Assembly: GCA_028752905.1 (NCBI GenBank)
Contig: JAQNBH010000005.1
Span: 310,001 to 374,000 of the forward strand
Length of the DNA: 64,000 nt
Direction: 5' to 3'
Source: Cladorhizidae sp. MBARI D1340-BT2
Taxonomy: Eukaryota; Porifera; Demospongiae; Poecilosclerida; Cladorhizidae
Shown here piece after piece: positions 34,601-40,365 of this stretch. Under the pieces are notes generated by a model. It ran no database searches, was not told the DNA's origin, and was given only the letters and a program-made list of their open reading frames with translations. The position numbers and the translations under genes were made by a program. Numbering within the stretch: the first letter of the stretch is position 1; every line of letters starts with the position of its first letter.

Positions 34601-36794
34601 TGTGAGGAGCTGTGGTTCACATATGCACATGTATATTGTGATGAGCTGTGGCTCACACCTGCACATGTATATTGTGAGGAGCTGTGGTTCACACCTGCAC
34701 ATGTATATTGTGAGGAGCTGTGGTTCACACCTGCACATGTATATTGTGAGGAGCTGTGGCTCACACCTGCACATGTAATTGTGAGATGCTGTGGTTCACA
34801 CCTGCACATGTATATTGTGGAGCTGTGGCTTATATCTGCACATGTATATTATGAGGTGTTATAGGTCATCCGAAGGAAAGCTCTGGACTGTGTGGGAGTC
34901 TTGTCAACACTTCCTTCATATGTGGTGAGTAGATGAATGTGTGTAGGATTTCCTGGCCCTTTCCTACACTTGCCATGTGTACATATATCCATAATACTTG
35001 CCATGTGTATATGTGTAGGTGTATCCATACCTATACTTGCCATGTGTATGTGTGTCCTACCCATACTTGCCATGTGTATGTGTGTAGGTGTATCCATACC
35101 CATACTTGCCATGTGTACAAGTGTAGGTGTATCCATACCTATACTTGCCATGTGTATGTGTGTAGGTGTATCCACACCTATACTTGCCATGTGTGTAGGT
35201 GTATCCATACCCATACTTGCCATGTGTATGTGTGTAGGTGTATCCATACCCATACTTGCCATGTGTATGTGTGTAGGTGTATCCATACCTATACTTGCCA
35301 TGTGTATGTGTGTCCTACCCATACTTGCCATGTGTATGTGTGTAGGTGTATCCATACCTATACTTGCCATGTGTGTGTGTAGGTGTATCCATACCTATAC
35401 TTGCCATGTGTATGTGTGTCCTACCCATACTTGCCATGTGTATGTGTGTAGGTGTATCCATACCTATACTTGCCATGCGTACATGTGTAGGTGTATCCAT
35501 ACCTATACTTGCCATGTGTATGTGTAGGTGTATCCATACCCATACTTGCCATGTGTATGTGTGTAGGTGTATCCATACCCATACTTGCCATGTGTAGGTG
35601 TATCCATACCTATACTTGCCATGTGTATGTGTGTAGGTGTATCCATACCTATACTTGCCATGTGTATGTGTAGGTGTATCCATACCCATACTTGCCATGT
35701 GTATGTGTGTAGGTGTATCCATACCTATACTTGCCATGCGTACATGTGTAGGTGTATCCATACCTATACTTGCCATGCGTACATGTGTAGGTGTATCCAT
35801 ACCTATACTTGTCATGTGTATGTGTGTAGGTGTATCCATACCCATACTTGCCATGTGTATGTGTGTAGGTGTATCCATACCTATACTTGCCATGTGTAGG
35901 TGTATCCATACCTATACTTGCCATGTGTATGTGTGTAGGTGTATCCATACCCATACTTGCCGTGTGTAGGTGTATCCATACCCATACTTGCCATGTGTAT
36001 GTGTGTAGGTGTATCCATACTTGCCATGTGTATGTGTGTAGGTGTATCCATACCCATACTTGCCATGTGTATGTGTAGGTGTATCCATACCCATACTTGC
36101 CATGTGTATGTGTGTAGGTGTATCCATACCCATACTTGCCGTGTGTAGGTGTATCCATACCCATACTTGCCATGTGTATGTGTGTAGGTGTATCCATACC
36201 CATACTTGCCGTGTGTAGGTGTATCCATACCCATACTTGCCATGTGTATGTGTGTAGGTGTATCCATACCCATACTTGCCATGTGTATGTGTGTAGGATA
36301 TCCATACCCATACTTGCCATGTGTACGTGTATCCATACCTATACTTGCCGTGTGTATGTGTGTAGGTGTATCCATACCCATACTTGCCATGTGTACGTGT
36401 ATCCATACCTATACTTGCCGTGTGTATGTGTGTAGGTGTATCCATACCCATACTTGCCGTGTGTAGGTGTATCCATACCCATACTTGCCATGTGTATATG
36501 TGTAGGTGTATCCATACCCATACTTGCCATGTGTATGTGTGTAGGATATCCATACCCATACTTGCCATGTGTACGTGTATCCATACCTATACTTGCCGTG
36601 TGTATGTGTGTAGGTGTATCCATACCTATACTTGCCATGTGTATGTGTGTAGGTGTATCCATACCCATACTTGCCATGTGTATGTGTAGGTGTATCCATA
36701 CCAGCAGCATGTCATTCGTGCACTAACTCCTTGTGTGGATGACCGTAAGAGATTAGTCCGCAAGGCTGCAGTGGAGGCCAGAGCTTTGTGGTAA
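2295..36794 (+). CDS. MMS19: MMS19 homolog, C-terminal part (15 exons, 5' end outside the window)
   Basis: MMS19 is the HEAT-repeat scaffold that, with CIAO1 and CIAO2B, passes iron-sulfur clusters to nuclear DNA helicases and polymerases. Joined exons: 2295-2443, 3751-3820, 17272-17417, 27842-27942, 28055-28513, 30125-30315, 30401-30439, 30514-30662, 30718-30774, 30827-30949, 31010-31082, 31160-31242, 31695-31862, 34865-34924, 36690-36794. They total 1973 nt, begin with two bases of a split codon, and read about 656 residues to a TAA at 36792. Codon phase agrees at all 14 junctions. Similarity to remembered human MMS19 is clear along the length, for example LGELHKVLPLLLESL against LPELPTLLSLLLEAL, and DDRKRLVRKAAVEAR against DDKKRLVRKEAVSAR at the C terminus, the part known to bind CIAO1/CIAO2B. 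About 40 residues expected between exons 3 and 4 of this model are missing; candidate exons are listed separately. No AATAAA was seen within 600 bp of the stop. Confidence 0.9.
2444..3115 (+). repeat. TG-rich minisatellite (about 26 bp unit) starting at an exon's donor
   Basis: Units combine GTGTGTTAGGTATGTGTGTG with GTGTAA and lose or gain TG steps. About 25 units follow without a gap from the donor CAG/GTGCGTGTGTGG. Each unit carries TTAG/GTATGT and GTAAGT, both strong donor-like words. Confidence 0.9.
3236..3735 (+). repeat. 46 bp minisatellite next to the exon 2 acceptor
   Basis: About 11 units read TGTTGATTATTGCTGTGCAC, then ACATGTGTATCAGAGGTCAC, then ATCAGG. Some units lack AG or GAG. 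The last unit runs into GGAGTCACACCAG, the real acceptor, which resembles the unit's GAGGTCACATCAG. Confidence 0.92.
3751..3820 (+). CDS. MMS19: MMS19 exon 2 of the window
   Basis: The 70 nt exon follows the acceptor CACACCAG and ends at GAAG/GTACAAG. It encodes RSVLDAVHVLVRGVAAASAT, matching the position and pattern of human RRTILEMLLGFLKL. Phase 0 in and phase 1 out fit both neighbouring exons. It is separated from the next exon by a 13.4 kb intron. Confidence 0.8.
3821..4726. other. Intron sequence, no gene seen
   Basis: Unique intronic DNA with a (TG)n run near 3978 and dense AGCT/CTAG words at 4436-4495 (TAGCTAGCTAGCCCCTCTAG). The CTAG-rich stretch has the same flavour as the satellite that begins 230 bases later and may be its source composition. 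Confidence 0.6.
4727..12594 (+). repeat. 55 bp satellite array, about 143 copies
   Basis: The unit reads GATCTAGACTAGCCCATGCT, GTAGCTACTGCTATATGCAG, GGCATAAGCTAGCTA. Variants lack one G of GGG, change AGA to GGA in the first word, or lose 12 bases (GATCTAGCCC). The array is nearly CpG-free, has an AGATCT site per unit, and holds so many TAG/CTA words that no frame stays open. Larger internal duplications are described under findings. Confidence 0.97.
12595..12912. other. Unique intron segment between satellite and transposon
   Basis: It contains a short tandem duplication of CCCCATGTGC(T/A)AG with CACACC words (12627-12690). Frames of about 68 codons are open on both strands but show no recognisable protein. 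No gene is supported. Confidence 0.5.
13950..15948 (-). pseudogene. Mutator-like transposase pseudogene
   Basis: Minus-strand fragments appear in the family's order. MGKRTEKHFKQKGQGFKKSD is a basic N terminus with its start at 15948. SVLGARIAGFSHSGLEDITA follows. VDGTWLRQGHKSNYG carries the first catalytic Asp region, with CQACARR, HKVNC and GSSGSMEV after it. SVERLKLRYT and SDGYTNVHKRLLEVEPYGPS follow, then NNEDNLEGM. After the nested insertion come QHEYCPTGVLSWCKFNPACA and QNQNESFNSVVWSRAGKTEH. These match the Mutator-like transposase family I know from cnidarian and sponge genomes. Frames change repeatedly (near 15600, 15250, 14850 and 14750), so it is not functional. A GC- or GT-type intron after the N-terminal exon is likely. 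Confidence 0.75.
14281..14640 (+). mobile_element. Dispersed repeat inserted into the transposase; second copy at 43903-44325
   Basis: The segment splits the transposase reading between ...DVKAIFYHS and QHEYCPTG. Its right end is CCCCCTTAAG, the same TTAAGGGGG terminus as the surrounding element. About 330 bases match 43903-44325 in reverse complement, including GCATGCATCTTCTGACAAAA, CATGCCTCTAGAGATATTTT, CAGCTGTTAGCTTTGACAAG and GCCATTCAACAACCACTTTA. It codes for nothing visible and behaves like a non-autonomous element. Confidence 0.7.
16398..17250 (+). repeat. ATT/ACT trinucleotide microsatellite, about 850 bp
   Basis: Impure runs of ATT, ACT, GTT and GCT triplets fill the region up to about 20 bases before the exon 3 acceptor. 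Translation gives only Ile, Leu, Tyr and Thr runs, which is a triplet artefact. The T-rich strand supplies the pyrimidine-rich approach to the acceptor. Confidence 0.95.
17272..17417 (+). CDS. MMS19: MMS19 exon 3 of the window
   Basis: The acceptor is TTACTTCAG directly behind the ATT/ACT microsatellite. The exon completes a split Ala codon and encodes CKDPLLRLLASALQHREAKL and QAAIHLLSDLAQAPGLLDSA, matching human MALTDPSTQLQLVGIRTLTVLG. The donor is best read as a GC-type site, GAG/GCAAGT, in phase 0. A weaker GT site (GCAA/GTTGAA, exon end 17421) would give phase 1 and would suit the candidate exon at 20648. Confidence 0.85.
17418..17559. other. Start of the 10.4 kb intron, unique sequence
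   Basis: It follows the probable GC donor. It contains a C/T-rich stretch (CTCCTATCCGCTCCCCTTTT) that looks like a polypyrimidine tract with no acceptable exon behind it. Nothing coding is seen. Confidence 0.5.
17560..19915 (+). repeat. 53 bp minisatellite, about 44 copies
   Basis: The unit reads GTGTGAGTGTGTTAGAAGGC, CAGTGTAATGGAGAGCTATG, CCTGTCTGTATAT. A/G alternation (GCTATG/GCTGTG) and C/T (GCC/GTC) are the main variants, with one 13-base-short unit near 17950 and a shorter one near 18000. Confidence 0.95.
19988..20545 (+). repeat. 28 bp minisatellite, about 20 copies
   Basis: The unit reads AAGGAAGTCGTGCAGGTGCT, GACTGGGC. Variants GGCGTG for GTCGTG and ACTAGGC for ACTGGGC alternate. 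One truncated unit near 20040 reads AGACAAGAACAGTCGTG. It includes GCAG/GTGCTG, an acceptor-plus-donor-like word, in every unit. Confidence 0.95.
20648..20735 (+). CDS. Candidate MMS19 exon 3a (uncertain)
   Basis: This non-array island in the 10.4 kb intron is preceded by the acceptor-like AAAAACAG. In the frame reading NLIASLLLRDDS it resembles human LYRLSFLKEDS, exactly the segment missing between the confident exons. The frame runs on into the first 33 bp repeat unit (QSSRGPVLEHLQ), so the true 3' end is unclear; the end given is only the limit of the first unit. Its phase fits the alternative donor at 17421 and not the GC donor at 17417. Confidence 0.35.
20702..24175 (+). repeat. 33 bp minisatellite, about 105 copies
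   Basis: The unit reads AGAGTAGTCGTGGACCTGTA, CTGGAACACTTGC. The main variants are GGACC/GGGCC and GTCGTG/GTCATG. Five units lack two bases (CCTACTGG for CCTGTACTGG), near 21111, 21606, 21998, 22196 and 22490. Because 33 is divisible by three, frames of hundreds of codons are open on both strands; these are not taken as genes. Confidence 0.97.
24176..24516. other. Island between arrays
   Basis: It begins with two copies of GTAGGGCAGCTGAACAT (near 24174 and 24210), each preceded by a T/C-rich stretch as at an acceptor. It contains candidate exon 3b. The remainder has no recognisable gene. Confidence 0.5.
24256..24346 (+). CDS. Candidate MMS19 exon 3b (uncertain)
   Basis: A second non-array island follows the acceptor-like CTCAACCCAG. 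It encodes DSARENHALQYLALCPPKAL, which loosely matches human DSQSCRVAALEASGTLAALY. The end in phase 0 at GGAC/GTTGGA would join exon 4, but that donor is weak, and the start phase does not match a clear end for candidate 3a. Protein similarity is the main support. Confidence 0.35.
24517..27833 (+). repeat. 56-62 bp minisatellite, about 56 copies, ending at the exon 4 acceptor
   Basis: The unit reads CCACCATTGTTCCAGTCATC, ATCACCACCATTGTTGCTGT, GTGTAGCTTCCTCCATGTCT, TG. Length changes come from ATC/ACC triplet steps. The real acceptor CCATTGTTGCTGTGTATGCAG is the final unit's CCATTGTTGCTGTGTGTAG in slightly changed form. Confidence 0.96.
27842..27942 (+). CDS. MMS19: MMS19 exon 4 of the window
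   Basis: The exon starts after GTGTATGCAG, which lies inside the last divergent unit of the 59 bp array, and ends at CTCAG/GTGCAA in phase 2. It encodes VLEYGQRLMALAG followed by a polar linker rich in Ser, Asn, Thr and His. The linker corresponds to the variable loop after human LVPKLAEELRVGES. Confidence 0.75.
28055..28513 (+). CDS. MMS19: MMS19 exon 5 of the window
   Basis: At 459 nt this is the largest exon in the window. The acceptor is GATCTGTAG and the donor is TCAAG/GTACAC. It encodes GCMSALCRTHPLLAQEYFIS followed by several amphipathic helices (SLAELLLPRLIQTMQQLLG, MWQIVCSISSVMLKVVEQL), matching human CLQALSAVSTHPSIVKETLP and the HEAT repeats after it. Arg codons are split across both of its junctions (AG/A at the start, AG/G at the end). 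Confidence 0.9.
28636..30078 (+). repeat. TG-rich minisatellite (23-29 bp unit) before the exon 6 acceptor
   Basis: The unit reads GCATGTATATAGGTTGTG plus a variable (TG)n. About 58 units are present. The unit's CATGTATATAG/GTTGTG matches the real acceptor's CATGTGTGTAG/GTGGTGTG, reached through two diverged units. The minus strand is open for hundreds of codons only because the unit lacks stops there. Confidence 0.95.
30125..30315 (+). CDS. MMS19: MMS19 exon 6 of the window
   Basis: The acceptor is ACATGTGTGTAG, behind a TG-rich array. The exon encodes WCEQTMGSILAAVST and LLAALLQAAPAEVNIQALPR, the latter matching human LIALLMAFVCSLPRNVEIPQ. The donor GATG/GTGAGT is canonical. The last coding bases are a short GT run that reads VCVCVD, so the exon end is microsatellite-like; an earlier, less canonical donor at GAT/GTGTGT is possible. 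Confidence 0.8.
30401..30439 (+). CDS. MMS19: MMS19 exon 7 of the window (39 nt)
   Basis: The acceptor is TTTACATGCAG and the donor is GATG/GTACCT. It encodes ARAYASILNKAGD, matching human AAKCFAGLLNKHP. Phase 1 on both sides fits its neighbours. The flanking introns are 85 and 74 bp. Confidence 0.75.
30514..30662 (+). CDS. MMS19: MMS19 exon 8 of the window
   Basis: The exon starts after GTGCGTATAG and ends at ATATGG/GTAGGC in phase 0. It encodes SWLAAVVQKHTNQLWISL, an acidic and proline-bearing loop, then LGPLRLWIW, matching human AFTLLLWVTKAL once joined to the next exon. Confidence 0.8.
30718..30774 (+). CDS. MMS19: MMS19 exon 9 of the window
   Basis: The 57 nt exon lies between introns of 55 and 52 bp. 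It encodes LTKALLMRGHKEGMSTGHK, continuing the helix that human MMS19 shows as VTKALVLRYHP. It is in phase 0 on both sides, with canonical TGTGTAG acceptor and AAG/GTAAAA donor. Confidence 0.9.
30827..30949 (+). CDS. MMS19: MMS19 exon 10 of the window
   Basis: The exon has 41 codons, phase 0 on both sides, acceptor CTACACAG and donor AAG/GTACGT. It encodes VMREEAANGFRLILSDQQDA, matching human PAAADGFSLLMSDCTDVL. Confidence 0.92.
31010..31082 (+). CDS. MMS19: MMS19 exon 11 of the window
   Basis: The acceptor is CGTGTTTAG and the donor is GAAG/GTAAGT. It encodes LFYKQQLFVSILPHLVQGIS, matching human MFRQRFFTDNVPALVQGFH. The exon ends in phase 1. Confidence 0.93.
31160..31242 (+). CDS. MMS19: MMS19 exon 12 of the window
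   Basis: The acceptor is CACTCGCAG and the donor is AAG/GTCACA. It encodes RKQHLLTALSHLLAAVPHQV and VLGELHK, matching human NYLKGLSHVLNRLPKPVLLP. The donor choice is fixed by exact alignment length across the next junction (LGELHK/VLPLLLESL). Confidence 0.92.
31311..31592 (+). repeat. C-rich 16 bp minisatellite in the intron before exon 13
   Basis: Units CCCACCTCTGTCCCAG and CCCACCTCTGTCCCTG alternate, with CCCACCTCAG short units. The C-rich unit resembles the real acceptor 100 bases further on, CCCACCCCTGTTCTACAG. Confidence 0.92.
31695..31862 (+). CDS. MMS19: MMS19 exon 13 of the window
   Basis: The acceptor is CCCCTGTTCTACAG and the donor is GCCATG/GTGTGT, with phase 0 on both sides. It encodes VLPLLLESLSSEDAGVKQSS and helices ending LTSDPIAM, matching human LLSLLLEALSCPDCVVQLST and LSSSPSMAV. 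Confidence 0.93.
31863..32289. other. Intron sequence, no gene seen
   Basis: Unique sequence from the exon 13 donor to the start of the 36 bp array. Short frames are present but no protein family is recognised. Confidence 0.5.
32290..34860 (+). repeat. 36 bp minisatellite, about 71 copies, ending at the exon 14 acceptor
   Basis: The unit reads CACCTGCACATGTATATTGT, GAGGTGCTGTGGTTCA. GAGGTG, GAGGAG, GAGATG and GATGAG alternate. The final diverged unit, CTGCACATGTATATTATGAG then GTGTTATAG, supplies the acceptor. Segment 33661-34199 is repeated as 34200-34738. Confidence 0.96.
34865..34924 (+). CDS. MMS19: MMS19 exon 14 of the window
   Basis: The 20-codon exon follows the acceptor GGTGTTATAG, which lies in the last diverged unit of the 36 bp array, and ends at TATGTG/GTGAGT. 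It encodes VIRRKALDCVGVLSTLPSYV, matching human VRIAALQCMHALTRLPTPVL. Confidence 0.92.
34965..36705 (+). repeat. About 39 bp minisatellite overlapping the start of the terminal exon
   Basis: The unit reads GTGTATGTGTGTAG, GTGTATCCATACCCATAC, TTGCCAT, with shorter forms lacking parts of the TG stretch. About 45 units occur. The last unit's GTGTAG/GTGTATCCATACC is the acceptor and first codons of the MMS19 terminal exon. Confidence 0.96.
36690..36794 (+). CDS. MMS19: MMS19 terminal exon
   Basis: The exon begins at GTGTAG/GTGTATCCATACC inside the last unit of the intron array and encodes VYPYQQHVIRALTPCVDD and RKRLVRKAAVEARALW, then TAA. Human MMS19 has LLPYKPQVIRALAKPLDDKK here and a slightly longer tail. 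A donor-like GTG/GTAAGA overlaps the stop, so a further short exon cannot be excluded. Confidence 0.9.
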   Translation: MYPYQQHVIRALTPCVDDRKRLVRKAAVEARALW

Positions 36795-37440
36795 GAGTGT
36801 GTCAGTGCTACAGTAGGTGTCTGTCATGCATTATGTGGTTGGAGAATAGTACACAGAGGACATGATGTTCTGTCTGGTCCTGTCCATGCACATCACCACA
36901 TGTGGTCATTGCTGCAGGTACTTGCTATGATGGAGAGATGTTCTACTGCTACTACTTGTTGCAGTGTCTGGAGTTGTGGGGCACACGTCTCTGGCTCTGC
37001 AATACATTCAGCACTTCCTAGAGAGAGAGAGAGAGAGAATAGCAACCAATAGAAGTTGCACGCACCACGTGAACCTTTTGAAATACTTGCACACATCGTC
37101 TGTTCTTCTCTGCTTCTAATTTTCTTCCCGTGTTCCTTTCTGTGCCGCCAGCTTTCACAGTCGGCCCATGAGATTTCCTCCGATCAGCGTTACTTGCTGA
37201 TAATATGAACATGTCATATGTATCAACACATAATACAAGTCCAGTTTTTGCCAATATGAATACACTTGACCTCTGTATAAGTTTAACAACACTTGAGACC
37301 ACAATGATTGACAGGCTCGACTTGTTCTTTACTTCACTATTAGTGCAAAACGGGATTGCGATACTATCATTATGGACTATTGTGGGTGTGCATGGCAAGG
37401 AGGGAGGGCATGGCATGGGTTGTACTTCATGTTTATAAGC
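36795..37440. other. 3' flank of MMS19, no gene seen
   Basis: It includes a (GA)n run at 37020-37038. The minus strand reads AKTGLVLCVDTYDMFILSAS and TERNTGRKLEAEKNRRCVQV with no stop for about 150 codons. That frame has no recognised family and could be a transposon scrap. No AATAAA was seen. Confidence 0.4.
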
Positions 37441-38157
37441 AAGATGAGGTCTAGTAATGCTGTACACAAGATGAGGTCTAGTAATGCTGTACACAAGATG
37501 AGGTCTAGTAATGCTGTACACAAGATGAGGTCTAGTAATGCTGTACACAAGATGAGGTCTAGTAATGCTGTACACAAGATGAGGTCTAGTAATGCTGTAC
37601 ACAAGATGAGTCTAGTAATGCTGTACACAAGATGAGGTCTAGCAATGCTGTGCACAAGATGAGGTCTAGCAATGCTGTGCACAAGATGAGGTCTAGCAAT
37701 GCTGTGCACAAGATGAGGTCTAGTAATGCTGTGCACAAGATGAGGTCTAGCAATGCTGTGCACAAGATGAGGTCTAGTAATGCTGTGCACAAGATGAGGT
37801 CTAGTAATGCTGTGCACAAGATGAGGTCTAGTAATGCTGTGCACAAGATGAGGTCTAGTAATGCTGTGCACAAGATGAGGTCTAGTAATGCTGTGCACAA
37901 GATGAGGTCTAGTAATGCTGTGCACAAGATGAGGTCTAGTAATGCTGTACACAAGATGAGGTCTAGTAATGCTGTACACAAGATGAGGTCTAGCAATGCT
38001 GTGCACAAGATGAGGTCTAGCAATGCTGTGCACAAGATGAGGTCTAGTAATGCTGTGCACAAGATGAGGTCTAGTAATGCTGTGCACAAGATGAGGTCTA
38101 GTAATGCTGTGCACAAGATGAGGTCTAGTAATGCTGTACACAAGACGAGGTCTAGTA
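37441..38157 (+). repeat. 27 bp minisatellite, about 26 copies
   Basis: The unit reads AAGATGAGGTCTAGTAATGC, TGTACAC. T/C (AGTAAT/AGCAAT) and A/G (GTACAC/GTGCAC) variants occur in blocks, showing local copying of neighbours. The multiple-of-three length keeps frames open on both strands. Confidence 0.96.
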
Positions 38158-38346
38158 AGCTGTGTACAAGTTGGTGCCTAGTGCAGCCTCACCTGGTCTG
38201 CTGGCATGCTCAGCTCTGAGCCTACTCCGCTGTATAAATTGTGGTCTTGAGTTAGTAAGAGCTTCTGCCAGACTCAACTGATGTGAGGGAGATGAAGGCC
38301 TAGAAAATGGCTGAAGTATATGTGGTCATATCCCTATAAACCCATC

Positions 38347-38736
38347 TTACCCAGCATTGATATTGCCATAGATACCATCTGCTGCTCGTGTACTAGTATT
38401 GCCATGGTTCTTGCAGCTACTAGTACTGCGTGACTGGGTACAATCTGCTCGATGAATGCTGTCACTGGCTAAGCAGCTACACAGAAACCTAGCCCACTGC
38501 AGATCCACTTGCTTGTCGCTGGTGGTGGTGCAAGCTGGCTGCTGACAAGCGGACAGTCCCGGCCCTCTAGCATTGCAACTACTGTAATTGGTGCTTGCCT
38601 TGTGGACTATTGGGGAATACTCTACCTCAGGTAGAGGAAACCATTGTTGCTGCCGTCCAGAAGTTATCATGGTAACAGGCTGGTGTTGCCGACCATTACC
38701 TTTTTGGGTAAAGATCGTCAGTAGACTGATTGGCAA
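38347..38736 (-). CDS. Hypothetical open frame of 129 codons
   Basis: It lies in non-repetitive DNA and starts MPISLLTIFTQKGNGR. It is rich in Ser, Gln, Cys and Thr. No domain, signal peptide or family is recognised. The frame is short and may be chance; it could also be one exon of a gene I cannot see. It is listed only because it is the longest open frame outside arrays downstream of MMS19. Confidence 0.15.
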   Translation of the reverse strand: MPISLLTIFTQKGNGRQHQPVTMITSGRQQQWFPLPEVEYSPIVHKASTNYSSCNARGPGLSACQQPACTTTSDKQVDLQWARFLCSCLASDSIHRADCTQSRSTSSCKNHGNTSTRAADGIYGNINAG

Positions 38737-39359
38737 AGCGTAGTGGGTAATAAGATGCAGTGAAGATAGCAGCTAAAAGACTGTACGGGTGTACAAACTC
38801 TTTACCAGGCAACTGCACAAAGGACTAGACAGTCACCTTCCTTTCTCACGCTAATGAGCGGTTTAAGTTCTACCTTATTCACCACTGGCCTCTTCCCTGT
38901 ATCAGAGTGATTGACTGTTCCTAACAGAAGTATATAGGTATATATAGGCCTCCACCTGAGGCATTTTCTGTATGATTTCTAAGAAGTGATATCCTGTACT
39001 AACTAGCACAACTCCGAAACATTTTAATATTTGCTGCTGTGGTACATTGCACTTCTCCAGGTCCTATAGCAATGCAGGAAGGAAATTGTTGTAGTTCTGA
39101 GCAACTTCTTGCATTCCAATCTATAGCTGTGGAAGCTATCACAGTAATGTTGCCTAAACATCCATCACACAACTAGAAGCCAAATGATCATCGTTGAAGG
39201 CATACATGGACCGAGGGAGGGAAACATGGACCATCTGGTGTTCTGAGGGCGATCTCCACAGGGACACTTTAAAGCTCCCGTCCATGGGATGGTTTGAAAA
39301 GTTTTGTGCACACTTTTTTTTTTAATGTGATGTGTTCAAAAGCTCAAGAAGTGCTGCAT
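38737..39359. other. Intergenic sequence, no gene seen
   Basis: Unique AT-rich DNA with stops in all frames and an (A/T) run near 39306. Nothing coding or RNA-like is recognised. Confidence 0.5.
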
Positions 39360-40030
39360 TACATGGCTTTCCCAGCAAGGAAAGGTGGGCTGCATTACAA
39401 TGGCTTTCCCAGAAAGGAAAGGGTGGGCTGCATTACAATGGCTTGCCCAGAAAGGAAAGGGTGGGCTGCATCACGATGGCTTGCCCAGAAAGGAAAGGGT
39501 GGGCTGCATCACAATGGCTTTCCCAGCAAAGAAAGGGTGGGCTGCATCACAATGGCTTTCCCAGAAAGGAAAGGGTAGGCTGCATCACAATGGCTTTCCC
39601 AGAAAGGAAAGGGTGGGCTGCATCACAATGGCTTGCCCAGAAAGGAAAGGATGGGCTGCATTACAATGGCTTGCCCAGAAAGGAAAGGGTGGGCTGCATT
39701 ACAATGGCTTTCCCAGAAAGGAAAGGGTAGGCTGCATCACAATGGCTTGCCCAGAAAGGAAAGGGTGGGCTGCATCACAATGGCTTGCCCAGAAAGGAAA
39801 GGGTGGGCTGCATCACAATGGCTTGCCCAGAAAGGAAAGGGTGGGCTGCATTACAATGGCTTGCCCAGAAAGGAAAGGGTGGGCTGCATTACAATGGCTT
39901 TCCCAGCAAAGAAAGGGTACAATGGCTTGCCCAGCAAAGAAAGGGTGGGCTGCATTACAATGGCTTTCCCAGAAAGGAAAGGGTGGGCTACATTACAATG
40001 GCTTGCCCAGAAAGGAAAGGGTGGGTTTTA
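39360..40030 (+). repeat. 38 bp minisatellite, about 18 copies
   Basis: The unit reads GGCTTTCCCAGAAAGGAAAG, GGTGGGCTGCATCACAAT. GGCTTT/GGCTTG and ATCAC/ATTAC alternate. One unit near 39910 is cut short. Open frames arise because the unit lacks stops in all three + frames. Confidence 0.95.
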
Positions 40031-40061
40031 CATGTCAATGCTCCATTGCTGCACTGACCCT

Positions 40062-40195
40062 GTATCCTACACTAGCATGAGGAGCTACTCTGAAGCATGG
40101 CACTATCCTACACTAGCATGAGGAGCCACTCTGAAGCATGGCACTATCCTACACTAGCATGATGAGCTACTCTGAAGCATGGCACTATCCTATTC
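40062..40195 (+). repeat. 41 bp tandem triplication
   Basis: Three copies of TATCCTACACTAGCATGAGG, AGCTACTCTGAAGCATGGCA, C follow each other, with small differences (GAGGAG/GATGAG, CTACT/CCACT). Confidence 0.9.
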
Positions 40196-40365
40196 TGGAT
40201 CAGTGCTGCAGCATCAGTCAAATGCCCTCATGCTCAACTTGCCTACCCTGACGCCATCATCTTGAGGTATCATAAGTCCACCTGGTTATTTATGGTGGGA
40301 TAGATGCAAGTAGTATCTTGGAAGCTGTTAAACGAAGGCTGGCATTTGGCCCTCTACTAATGATT

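Noticed and set aside
32130..34864. Cys-rich frames (MCRCEPQLLTIY repeats) that look like a zinc-binding repeat protein
   Set aside because: 36 bp intron array, open on both strands. It lies between two exons of MMS19 that join in phase.
36893..37602. Minus-strand frame of about 190 codons next to the 27 bp array
   Set aside because: Part of it is the array itself. The unique part has no recognised motif, so it is only mentioned in the flank description.
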